From the NCBI GenBank assembly GCA_022745215.1, contig JAIIWC010000038.1, positions 1 through 17,953 on the forward strand: a stretch of 17,953 bases of DNA, read 5' to 3'. The notes under the pieces were generated by a model. It worked only from the letters and a program-made list of their open reading frames with translations. It made no database searches and was not told where the DNA came from. The DNA is from Collinsella sp. (GTDB taxonomy: Bacteria > Actinomycetota > Coriobacteriia > Coriobacteriales > Coriobacteriaceae). The position numbers were made by a program, and so were the translations under genes. Below are positions 6,845-13,397 of the stretch, one piece after another; positions within the stretch are counted from its first letter, which is position 1, and each line of letters starts with the position of its first letter.

Positions 6845-7093
6845 TTAGAGCGAGAGGTTTCTGATCGACGTGACGCAGGAGGCCTCGTCAACGCCCGAAA
6901 CGCGAAAGACGATATCCTCGCCGCATTCGCCGTAGAGGGCCATGAGCCCCATCACATCGCGGCCATCCGTGTGGCGATCGCCGATACTGACTGACACATC
7001 ACTACGATGCTTGGCAATGATGTCGTAAAGCAGCGCAACCGGGCGGGCATGCAGTCCCAACGGATCTTTAATCGTCTTTGTAAACTCGACCAT
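6845..7093 (-). CDS. HPr-family phosphocarrier protein with Asp46 in place of Ser46
   Basis: An 82-residue protein aligned without gaps to HPr at its N-terminus: MVEFTKTIKDPLGLHARPVA. His15 in GLHARP is the residue phosphorylated by PTS Enzyme I. The regulatory segment reads GRDVMGLMAL where Gram-positive HPr has GKSIMGVMSL, so position 46 is Asp, not the Ser that HPr kinase modifies. It is therefore either a PTS carrier outside HPr-kinase control or a dedicated regulatory paralogue. The ATG at 7093 follows GGAGGGG at a short spacing. A longer in-frame extension to 7378 would overlap aspS and its terminator and is rejected. A TACAAT -10-like box (7148-7153, minus) suggests its own promoter. 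I withhold ptsH because the canonical HPr may be elsewhere. Confidence 0.85.
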   Translation of the reverse strand: MVEFTKTIKDPLGLHARPVALLYDIIAKHRSDVSVSIGDRHTDGRDVMGLMALYGECGEDIVFRVSGVDEASCVTSIRNLSL

Positions 7094-7178
7094 GTCCCCT
7101 CCCGCGGCATCGCACATTCGGCCGGCAAACCCAGCCACGTGGTAGTTATTGTACGTTACCGGCGCACCCCCGTCCCAC

Positions 7179-7213
7179 AAAAAACGAGGGAAGGCACACG
7201 TCCTTCCCTCGTT
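7179..7213 (-). terminator. Intrinsic terminator of aspS
   Basis: AACGAGGGAAGG (7183-7194) pairs perfectly with CCTTCCCTCGTT (7202-7213), loop CACACGT, followed on the minus strand by six U. It lies 24 nt past the aspS stop and separates aspS from the HPr-like gene. Confidence 0.9.
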
Positions 7214-7236
7214 ACGGGCAATATGTTGCCGCTCGC

Positions 7237-9024
7237 CTACATCAGGCGCAGGCTGACGTCCTTGAGCTGGGCGCCGGAAACGGCACTCGGAGCGCCCGAC
7301 ATGAGGTCGGAGCCGCTGGCCGTCTTGGGGAACGCCATGACGTCGCGAATGGAGTCGGAGCCGGTGAGCAGCATGCACACGCGGTCCAGACCCAGAGCAA
7401 AACCGCCCATCGGGGGTGCACCAAACTTGAGGGCCTCCATGAGGAAGCCGAACTGAGACTCGGCGCGCTCCTCGGTAAAGCCCAGAAGCTTAAGCATGGA
7501 CATCTGCATTTCGGCGTTGTGGATACGCATACCGCCGCCGCCGGCCTCAAAGCCGTCCATGACAAAGTCGTAGGTGTAGGAACCGGCTGCCAGCGGGTCG
7601 GCCTCGATCTTGGCGATGTCGGTCTCGGTCGGCAGGGTAAAGGGCTGGTGCTCGGCAGCATAGGCCTTGCGATCCTCGTCCCAGTGGAACAGCGGGAAGT
7701 TGACGACCCACAGGAAGTCGTGGCCCTCGCGCTTGATCTCGAGCGCGTTAGCCATGTGGGAACGCATGCCGCCCAGGATCTCGTCAGAGAGCAGGCGCGG
7801 ACCGGCGGCGAACATCACAAGGTCGCCGGGCTCGACGTTCATGCGCTCACGCAGAGCGGCCATCTCCTCGTCCGAGAAGAACTTGACGATGGGGCTGTTG
7901 ATGGAGCCATCCTCGCGGAAGGCGATCCAGGCCAGGCCCTTGGCGCCAAACGTGGAGGCCACGCCGGCGAGCTTATCGATCTTGGCACGTGCCCAGGCAC
8001 CGGCGCCCTTGGCGTTGATGGCCTTGACGACAGAGCCCTCCTCGTTTGCAGCAGTCGCAAAGACCTTGAACTTGGAGTTGGCAAAGATGTCGGTCAGGTC
8101 GACCAGGTGCATGCCGTAGCGAGTATCGGGCTTGTCGGAGCCATAGGTGTCCATGGCCTCCCAATAGTCCATGCGACGCAGCGGCGTGGGCATCTCGACG
8201 CCCATGCGGCCGAAGGCATCGGCCAGGACCTCCTCGAGCGCGCTCATGACGTCGTTCTGGTCCACGAAGGACATCTCGATATCGACCTGGGTGAACTCGG
8301 GCTGACGGTCGGCACGCAGGTCCTCGTCGCGGAAGCACTTGGCAACCTGGTAGTAGCGCTCGACGCCACCGACCATAAGCAGCTGCTTCAGGAGCTGCGG
8401 GGACTGCGGCAGGGCGTAGAAGTTGCCCGGCTGGATACGGCTGGGGACGATGAAGTCGCGGGCGCCCTCGGGCGTGGACTTGAACAGGGAGGGCGTCTCG
8501 ACCTCCATGAACTCACGGTTGTGCAGCGCCTCGCGAATGGCAAAGGTAAAGTCGGAGCGCAGCTTGAGGTTGGCCATCATCTCGGGACGACGGAGGTCCA
8601 GATAGCGATAGCGCAGGCGGGTGTCCTCGCTGGTCTCGATGCCGTCCTCGATCTGGAACGGCGGGGTGACGGAAGTGTTGAGCACCTCGGCATGATCGGT
8701 CAGGACCTCGATCTCGCCGGTCGCGAGCTTGGTGTTGGTGGTCTCCTCGCCACGGGCGCGCACGACGCCATGGATCTTGATGGGCCACTCGGGACGCATA
8801 GTCTCGGCGATCTTAAAGGCGTCGCCGTCGGAGTGCTCGGGGTCGAAGGTGAGCTGCGTGATGCCCTCACGGTCGCGAAGGTCGCAGAAGATAAGGCCGC
8901 CGTGGTCGCGGCGACGGCTCACCCAACCGGTGAGGGTGACCTCTTCGCCCACGTTCTCGAAGCGAAGCTCGCCGCAGGTACGGGTGTGCATGGAATGCTC
9001 ATCGATGGGACGGGTCTGGCTCAT
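7237..9024 (-). CDS. aspS: Aspartyl-tRNA synthetase
   Basis: A class II aminoacyl-tRNA synthetase that charges tRNA-Asp. The 595-residue length is typical of the bacterial type. The N-terminal anticodon-binding OB fold is clear (LTGWVSRRRDHGGLIFCDLR), followed by class II motif 2 (YQVAKCFRDEDLRADRQPEF). The bacterial GAD insertion domain comes next. Motif 3 closes the protein (GFALGLDRVCMLL, then SIRDVMAFPKT). The ATG at 9024 has a strong AAAGGAGG 9 nt upstream; a second Met at residue 12 lacks such a site. A stable hairpin covers the leader just before the ribosome binding site. The gene is divergent from serB. Whether it also charges tRNA-Asn cannot be told from the sequence alone. Confidence 0.97.
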   Translation of the reverse strand: MSQTRPIDEHSMHTRTCGELRFENVGEEVTLTGWVSRRRDHGGLIFCDLRDREGITQLTFDPEHSDGDAFKIAETMRPEWPIKIHGVVRARGEETTNTKLATGEIEVLTDHAEVLNTSVTPPFQIEDGIETSEDTRLRYRYLDLRRPEMMANLKLRSDFTFAIREALHNREFMEVETPSLFKSTPEGARDFIVPSRIQPGNFYALPQSPQLLKQLLMVGGVERYYQVAKCFRDEDLRADRQPEFTQVDIEMSFVDQNDVMSALEEVLADAFGRMGVEMPTPLRRMDYWEAMDTYGSDKPDTRYGMHLVDLTDIFANSKFKVFATAANEEGSVVKAINAKGAGAWARAKIDKLAGVASTFGAKGLAWIAFREDGSINSPIVKFFSDEEMAALRERMNVEPGDLVMFAAGPRLLSDEILGGMRSHMANALEIKREGHDFLWVVNFPLFHWDEDRKAYAAEHQPFTLPTETDIAKIEADPLAAGSYTYDFVMDGFEAGGGGMRIHNAEMQMSMLKLLGFTEERAESQFGFLMEALKFGAPPMGGFALGLDRVCMLLTGSDSIRDVMAFPKTASGSDLMSGAPSAVSGAQLKDVSLRLM

Positions 9025-9045
9025 ACCAGTGATCCTCCTTTATGG

Positions 9046-9087
9046 ATCTGTGCCGCCCCGTGTCGTTCCGGGCGGCGTCGTACAGAT
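9046..9087 (-). other. Leader hairpin immediately upstream of the aspS ribosome binding site
   Basis: GCCGCCC (9052-9058) pairs with GGGCGGC (9070-9076), and outer arms ATCTGT/ACAGAT (9046-9051 and 9082-9087) close a second helix with a 5-nt bulge. It ends only a few bases before AAAGGAGG. Such a structure may affect aspS translation or message stability. I find none of the usual T-box landmarks, so this is not called a T-box riboswitch. Confidence 0.5.
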
Positions 9088-9280
9088 TTGCCCAGCCTGC
9101 GTAAACCGCGCAGCCAGACATGGCGTTCTATCTTATCGCACTCGCGTCGATGTGCAGCGAAAAAGTGGCTCCTGCCCAAAGACTTGACGGAGACGAAACA
9201 ATTGACGCGCCGCGACACCCGCCCGCGCTCGTCACGTGCGACAATATGCCCCAATAAAACAGCACTCGGAAAGGCCCGCC

Positions 9281-9916
9281 ATGACTGCACGCCTCATCGT
9301 TATGGATATCGACTCCACGCTCATCAACCAGGAGGTCATCGACCTGTTGGGCGAAGAGGCCGGCGTGGGCGAGCAGGTGGCACAGATCACCGAACGCGCC
9401 ATGCGCGGCGAGCTTGACTTTAAGCAGGCGCTCGAGGAGCGCGTGGGGCTGCTCGCCGGCCTGGACGAGAGCGTGTTCGAGCGCACCTTTGAGCGCGTGA
9501 CATTTACCCCCGGCGCGTTGGAGCTTGTGCGCTCGGCACACAGCAAGGGCTGGAAGGTCGGCGTGGTAAGCGGCGGCTTTCACGAGGTCGCCGACAAGGT
9601 CGTGGCCGCCGCGGGCATCGATTTTTGCCTGGCCAACCGCCTGGAAGTCGTGGACGGCAAGCTCACCGGCAAGCTGGCGGCCGACATCGTGACCAAGGAG
9701 TCCAAGCTCATCCAGCTGCTAGATTGGGCAGTTGAGTGCGGCGTCGATATGGCCCACACGGTCGCGATCGGCGACGGCGCCAACGACATCCCCATGATTC
9801 AGGCCGCGGGCACGGGCATCGCGTTTTGCGCCAAGCCCAAGACGCGCGAGGCGGCCCCGTTTGCCATCGACGAACGCAACCTGATGCTCGCCATGGACAT
9901 CATCCTGCGCGATTAG
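9281..9916 (+). CDS. serB: Phosphoserine phosphatase (HAD superfamily)
   Basis: SerB removes the phosphate from O-phospho-L-serine in the last step of serine synthesis. The 211-residue protein has the HAD motifs in order. Motif I is MDIDST (nucleophile Asp9, acid/base Asp11), motif II is VVSGGFHEVAD, and motif III/IV covers the lysine of TKESK and GDGANDIPM. It is the short form without the N-terminal ACT-like domain of the E. coli enzyme. I start it at the ATG at 9281, with GGAAAGG 6 nt upstream. A GTG at 9236 would add 15 residues of non-HAD sequence in front of the conserved opening. It is divergent from aspS. Another HAD phosphatase substrate is possible, but the motif wording fits SerB well. 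Confidence 0.9.
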   Translation: MTARLIVMDIDSTLINQEVIDLLGEEAGVGEQVAQITERAMRGELDFKQALEERVGLLAGLDESVFERTFERVTFTPGALELVRSAHSKGWKVGVVSGGFHEVADKVVAAAGIDFCLANRLEVVDGKLTGKLAADIVTKESKLIQLLDWAVECGVDMAHTVAIGDGANDIPMIQAAGTGIAFCAKPKTREAAPFAIDERNLMLAMDIILRD

Positions 9917-9952
9917 CCGATCCGTCTAACAATTGAATCAGTCTGTCCTATA

Positions 9953-9986
9953 GTTTCCGAACAATTTTGTCTTAGTGTTCGGAAAC
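9953..9986. promoter_or_regulatory. Operator-like double palindrome upstream of larB
   Basis: GTTTCCGAACA (9953-9963) and TGTTCGGAAAC (9976-9986) are perfect 11-bp inverted repeats with a 12-bp spacer. Each arm is also a small palindrome of the form GTT-N4-AAC, with centres 24 bp apart. A TATAGT -10-like box (9949-9954) overlaps the left arm, and TAGACT (about 10002) is another candidate. The site is 45 nt before larB. The TetR-family protein at the end of the same operon is the obvious candidate ligand. A hairpin ending serB transcription is the alternative, but no U-run follows. Confidence 0.6.
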
Positions 9987-10030
9987 ATACCCTTTGAGTG
10001 CTAGACTTTGCGCCGTCGAAGGGAACATAT

Positions 10031-10813
10031 ATGGATAAGCGAGATCTTGAGCAATTGCTGAGCGATGTTGCCGGCGGAGCAGTCACCCCTGCCGACGCCC
10101 TCACGCGCATCCAGACGGCTCCGACCGCCGATTTGGGCTTTGCGCAGCTCGATCTTTCGCGCGGGGTGCGCCAGGGAGCCGGCGAGGTTGTCTACGGCGC
10201 CGGTAAAACCGCCGAGCAGATTGCCGCCATTATCGAAGCGCTGCGCGATGCCGGCCAGGAGCGCATCCTGGTCACGCGCCTGGATGCCGAAAAAGCCGCG
10301 CGCACCTCGGAGCTCCTCGGCAACGACATCGACCTGGGATATGTCCCGGACGCACAGCTCGCCCTCGTGGGCGGCAAGCCCTCCCCCACCGGCAACGGAC
10401 GCATCGTTGTCGCCTGCGCCGGTACGAGCGACCTGCCCGTCGCCGAGGAAGCCGCGTTGACGGCCGAGTTCTACGGCAACGGGGTCGATCGCCTCTACGA
10501 CGTGGGTGTCGCCGGCCTGCACCGTCTGCTCGCGCATGCCGAGGAACTTGCCCAGGCACAGGTGGTCATCGCCATCGCCGGCATGGAGGGCGCCCTAGCG
10601 AGCGTTATCGGCGGTCTGGTGAGCTGTCCGGTCATCGCCGTTCCCACCAGCGTGGGCTACGGCGCAAATTTTGGAGGCGTAGCCGCGCTGCTCGCCATGC
10701 TCAACTCCTGCGCCAGCGGCGTTTCGGTTGTCAACATCGACAACGGCTTTGGTGCCGCCTACCAGGCAAGTCTTATCAATCATCTGAGCGCCGGCACGCC
10801 CTGCGCCCGTTAA
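10031..10813 (+). CDS. larB: Pyridinium-3,5-biscarboxylic acid mononucleotide synthase LarB
   Basis: LarB carries out the first step of nickel-pincer cofactor synthesis: it carboxylates C5 of the nicotinic acid ring of NaAD and cleaves off AMP, giving P2CMN. The 260-residue protein has the LarB N-terminal part (LSRGVRQGAGEVVYGAGKTA). The C-terminal half resembles AIR carboxylase (PurE): RIVVACAGTSDLPVAEEA, YDVGVAGLHRLL, VVIAIAGMEGALASVIGGLV, and VPTSVGYGANFGGVAALLAM. I start it at the ATG at 10031 after GAAGGGAAC; the reading frame extends 11 codons further up to a TTG at 9998 inside the promoter region. It lies 10 nt before larC. The operon control palindrome is just upstream. Confidence 0.93.
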   Translation: MDKRDLEQLLSDVAGGAVTPADALTRIQTAPTADLGFAQLDLSRGVRQGAGEVVYGAGKTAEQIAAIIEALRDAGQERILVTRLDAEKAARTSELLGNDIDLGYVPDAQLALVGGKPSPTGNGRIVVACAGTSDLPVAEEAALTAEFYGNGVDRLYDVGVAGLHRLLAHAEELAQAQVVIAIAGMEGALASVIGGLVSCPVIAVPTSVGYGANFGGVAALLAMLNSCASGVSVVNIDNGFGAAYQASLINHLSAGTPCAR

Positions 10814-10823
10814 GGAGCATTCC

Positions 10824-11771
10824 ATGTCCAATCATCAGCACACGCTTATCATCGACGGCACCTCGGGCATCAGCGGCGACATGACCGTCGCGGCCCTGCT
10901 CGACCTGGGCGCCAGCGAGGAGCACCTGCGCGAACAGCTCGCCACGCTGCCGGTCGACGGCTTTACGATCGCCGTCACGCGTGCAAACAAGCATGGCATC
11001 GACGCCTGCGATTTCGACGTCCAGCTGGCAGAGGAGCTCGAGAACCATGATCACGATATGGCCTGGCTCTACGGCAACGAAGCAGCTGTCGAGCATATGC
11101 ATGAGCATGAGCATGAGCACCACCATCATGACCATGACGAGCACGAGCACGAACACTGTCACGAGCACGAACACGTGCACTGCCACGAGCATGATCATGA
11201 GGCCCACGACCATGGCCACGAGGACCATCATCACGCCCACCACCATCACCACCGTTCTTTGGCGGACGTCACCGCCATCATCGACGGCTCGCAGCTAAGC
11301 GATGGCGCCAAGCGTCGCGCCCTCGCCATCTTTACCGCACTCGCTGCTGCCGAGGCCAAGGCTCACGGCAAAACGCCCGAGACCGTCATGTTCCACGAGG
11401 TGGGCGCCGTCGACTCCATCGTCGACGTCTGCTCCGTCGCCATCTGCCTCGATGACCTGGGCATCGAGGACATCGTGGTCGAGTCGCTCTCCGAGGGCCA
11501 CGGAACCATCCGTTGCGCCCACGGCCTCATGCCCATTCCCGTCCCCGCTGTCGTCAACCTGTGCCAGGCGGGCAATATCGCCCTCTCGCCTGCACCGGTC
11601 GCCGGCGAGCTCGTGACGCCCACGGGCGCCGCCATCGTCGCCGCACTGCGTACGTCCGAGCACCTGCCGGCCCGCTACCGCATCGAGGCCGTCGGCTACG
11701 GCGCCGGTAAGCGCCCCTACGAGGGCTGCTCCGGTACGCTCCGCTGCCTGCTCGTTCACGCGGACGCATAG
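10824..11771 (+). CDS. larC: LarC N-terminal (LarC1) region only, with a long His-rich insert
   Basis: LarC inserts nickel into the pyridinium-dithiocarboxylate precursor of the lactate racemase cofactor, using CTP. Residues 7-76 (TLIIDGTSGISGDMTVAALL) and 145-310 (MFHEVGAVDSIVDVCSVAICLDD in two blocks, then GELVTPTGAAIVAAL and YGAGKRPYEG) match the LarC1 part. Residues 91-143 hold 30 His in 53 positions, mixed with Glu and Asp, a likely nickel store. The protein stops at 315 residues, just after the YGAG motif. The C-terminal LarC2 domain, known to bind CTP, is absent, and a tetR gene begins 2 nt later. In Lactiplantibacillus plantarum LarC1 and LarC2 are joined by ribosomal frameshifting; no LarC2 frame exists here. 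AAGGAG lies 6 nt before the ATG. Confidence 0.9.
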   Translation: MSNHQHTLIIDGTSGISGDMTVAALLDLGASEEHLREQLATLPVDGFTIAVTRANKHGIDACDFDVQLAEELENHDHDMAWLYGNEAAVEHMHEHEHEHHHHDHDEHEHEHCHEHEHVHCHEHDHEAHDHGHEDHHHAHHHHHRSLADVTAIIDGSQLSDGAKRRALAIFTALAAAEAKAHGKTPETVMFHEVGAVDSIVDVCSVAICLDDLGIEDIVVESLSEGHGTIRCAHGLMPIPVPAVVNLCQAGNIALSPAPVAGELVTPTGAAIVAALRTSEHLPARYRIEAVGYGAGKRPYEGCSGTLRCLLVHADA

Positions 11772-11773
11772 CC

Positions 11774-12313
11774 ATGGATGCCCGCAAGGCAAAAAGCCGC
11801 GCTGCCATCGTTGCGGCGTTCTCCGAGCTGCTGCGCGAAGAGGACTACGGCAAGATCACCGTCGGCGACATCATCGCGCGCGCTCACGTAGGCCGCGCGA
11901 CATTCTACGGCCTCTTCAAGAGCAAGGATGACCTACTGTCCGAACTCGTGAGCGACATCTGCACCCACGCCCTCGACGACGATGGCACACCGCTCGATGA
12001 TCCGCTCGTACAAGTCGAGCATATCCTCAACAACCTCTGGGAACGCCGCCAGGGCGTACGAGCCCTCGTAGCCGGCGCCGGCTCACGCGTCTTCGCCGAC
12101 TGCTTACGCAAGACCATCATGTCACGAGCAGCCGAAACCGTCCCCAACGGCCCCCAAGGGCCCGCCGGCACCATGGACCGAAGCTTCCTACTACACCACA
12201 TAGCCTCAAGCTTCGTAGGAATGGTCCAATGGTGGGCCTGGCACAACTTCGAGGCAGATAAGACCGACGTAGCCAAAGACTACCTATCAGCCATTAAGCC
12301 CCTCTTCAACTAA
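11774..12313 (+). CDS. TetR-family transcriptional regulator in the lar operon
   Basis: A 179-residue protein with an N-terminal TetR helix-turn-helix (residues about 27-50, KITVGDIIARAHVGRATFYG then LFKSKDDLL). The C-terminal ligand/dimer domain is variable and ends HHIASSFVGMVQWWAWHNF... The ATG is 2 nt after the larC stop, so it is translationally coupled to larC. This position and the double palindrome before larB suggest it controls the lar genes; lactate or nickel could be the signal, but nothing in the sequence shows which. In Lactiplantibacillus plantarum the lar operon is instead activated by LarR, a Crp-Fnr protein. The second half uses codons such as CTA, GTA, TCA and CGA more than its neighbours do, hinting at a different history. 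Confidence 0.85.
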   Translation: MDARKAKSRAAIVAAFSELLREEDYGKITVGDIIARAHVGRATFYGLFKSKDDLLSELVSDICTHALDDDGTPLDDPLVQVEHILNNLWERRQGVRALVAGAGSRVFADCLRKTIMSRAAETVPNGPQGPAGTMDRSFLLHHIASSFVGMVQWWAWHNFEADKTDVAKDYLSAIKPLFN

Positions 12314-12326
12314 GTAAGAAGCTCAT

Positions 12327-12373
12327 CCCAAGGCACCGCTCTACCCCAAGGCATCGAGCCTACCCAAAGTGCC
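12327..12373. repeat. Short imperfect tandem repeat, 18-bp period
   Basis: CCCAAGGCA starts at 12327 and 12345, and a weaker CCCAAAGTG at 12363, giving an exact 18-bp step. It lies just after tetR. The remaining bases up to 12475 hold only an A/T-rich patch and a CTCGAG-centred weak palindrome. No gene is visible in 12314-12616. Confidence 0.4.
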
Positions 12374-12475
12374 GCCCGTCTCTCAAGGCCCATCGCAACA
12401 AAGCGCCCATCCCATTTAAATTCAGATTTATATGTTGGGTTGCTTGCTCGAGCGCAGCAAAGACCCCGCAGCCGT

Positions 12476-12590
12476 CCGCATGGGGTAACTTCCCAGCGCA
12501 TTCCGCAGGACGAAAGAACCCCCGCCGCACGAAGTGCGCAGCGGGGGTTCTTTCATGTCCGAGGACGCGCTGGGAAGTTACCCCATGCGG
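12476..12590 (-). repeat. Nested inverted-repeat element 1 between the convergent lar transcripts (terminator or structured RNA)
   Basis: The outer arms are a perfect 24-bp inverted repeat (12476-12499 and 12567-12590). Inside is a perfect 14-bp stem (12512-12525 with 12541-12554) capped by a 5-bp hairpin with a GAA loop (12526-12538). Between the two stems lie ATTCCGCA on the left and GAGGAC on the right, plus a 4-bp helix GGAC/GTCC (12508-12511 with 12557-12560) next to an AT bulge. The element begins 26 nt after the larD stop and 162 nt after tetR. It can act as a bidirectional terminator: the inner stem has A-rich and U-rich ends. The layout and internal loop recur at 15404-15530. Confidence 0.85.
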
Positions 12591-12616
12591 CCAGCGGACA
12601 AATATGTAGCCTCGGA

Positions 12617-13348
12617 CTAGAACATGCCCAAGAAACCGTGCACAAACAGTGCGGCCAGAGCGGCACCGACAAACGGAGCGATGCCAGGAACGAGCAGGCC
12701 GTACTTCCAGTTGTTGTCGGCCTTGTTCTTGATCGGCAGCACCTGATAGGCCATGCGAGGACCAAGGTCACGGGCCTGGTTCATGGCGAAGCCAGTGATG
12801 CCGCCCATGCCCATGCCAACGGCCCAAACGATCAGGCCAACGCAGATGGCGAGCATCAGAACGTTCTCGCCGGCGCGGCTAGCGGCAGCAAGGATGGCGC
12901 TGATGAACACAAAAGTGCAGATAGCCTCGCAGAAGAAGTTACGGGCATAGTTCGTACCCTCGGTGGTGGGGTTGGTCGAGAAAATGTTGCGCTGGGCAAT
13001 GGGGTCGACGACGCCCTCGGAAGCCTTGAACTCATCGGCATACATTAACCAGGCGATTACGGCACCCACAAAGCCGCCGAGCATATCGGCAATCATGAAG
13101 GGGATGCAGCTGCCCCACGGCACCAAGCCGACGATGCACTGGGCAAGCACCATGGCGGGGTTCATGCACACGGCGCCGCCAAAGACAAACAGGCAGACCG
13201 AGATGCCAAAAGACCAGGTGGTGATGGCAAACATATGGCCGGAGCCCTGATACTTGGTGCCCTTGAGCACGGTATCGCAGTGCACGCCCACGCCAAAGAC
13301 GATCATGAGGGCCGTCGCGCCGAATTCGCAGAGGAGTTTGGTAAGCAT
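12617..13348 (-). CDS. larD: Aquaglyceroporin-family channel, probable lactic acid channel (LarD-like)
   Basis: A 243-residue MIP-family membrane protein with six helices. The first half has the NPA signature in GGAVCMNPAMVLA (residues 63-65). The second half-helix reads GFAMNQARDLGPR, so the second NPA is NQA (190-192); the selectivity-filter Arg193 and the GlpF-type ARDxGPR are kept. The stretch LPIKNKADNNWKYGLLVPGI resembles LarD/GlpF1 of lactobacilli, which carries D- and L-lactic acid. It lies 49 nt after larA on the same strand, which supports a lactic acid role over plain glycerol uptake. TAAGG precedes the ATG at 13348. Plain glpF is the alternative name. The nested inverted repeat at 12476-12590 probably ends this transcript. 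Confidence 0.82.
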   Translation of the reverse strand: MLTKLLCEFGATALMIVFGVGVHCDTVLKGTKYQGSGHMFAITTWSFGISVCLFVFGGAVCMNPAMVLAQCIVGLVPWGSCIPFMIADMLGGFVGAVIAWLMYADEFKASEGVVDPIAQRNIFSTNPTTEGTNYARNFFCEAICTFVFISAILAAASRAGENVLMLAICVGLIVWAVGMGMGGITGFAMNQARDLGPRMAYQVLPIKNKADNNWKYGLLVPGIAPFVGAALAALFVHGFLGMF

Positions 13349-13397
13349 AAAACCTTATCTTTCTTGTCGGTTATAAACGATTCGTTTAGGCCGCGCA

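Noticed and set aside
9025..9235. T-box riboswitch upstream of aspS
   Set aside because: No T-box anti-terminator bulge sequence or specifier loop layout could be found; only a simple hairpin is present.
7519..9417. Plus-strand reading frame of 632 codons opposite aspS and into serB
   Set aside because: Antisense shadow of aspS; it overlaps serB in another frame and shows no family motif.
11740..11800. Programmed frameshift joining larC to a downstream LarC2 frame, as in lactobacilli
   Set aside because: There is no slippery run near the larC stop, and the downstream frame encodes a normal TetR protein with its own start codon, not LarC2.
12500..12566. Kink-turn in the internal loop of the nested elements
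   Set aside because: TCC/GGA pairing next to GCA and GA is reminiscent of one, but the tandem G-A pair on the bulged strand is missing.
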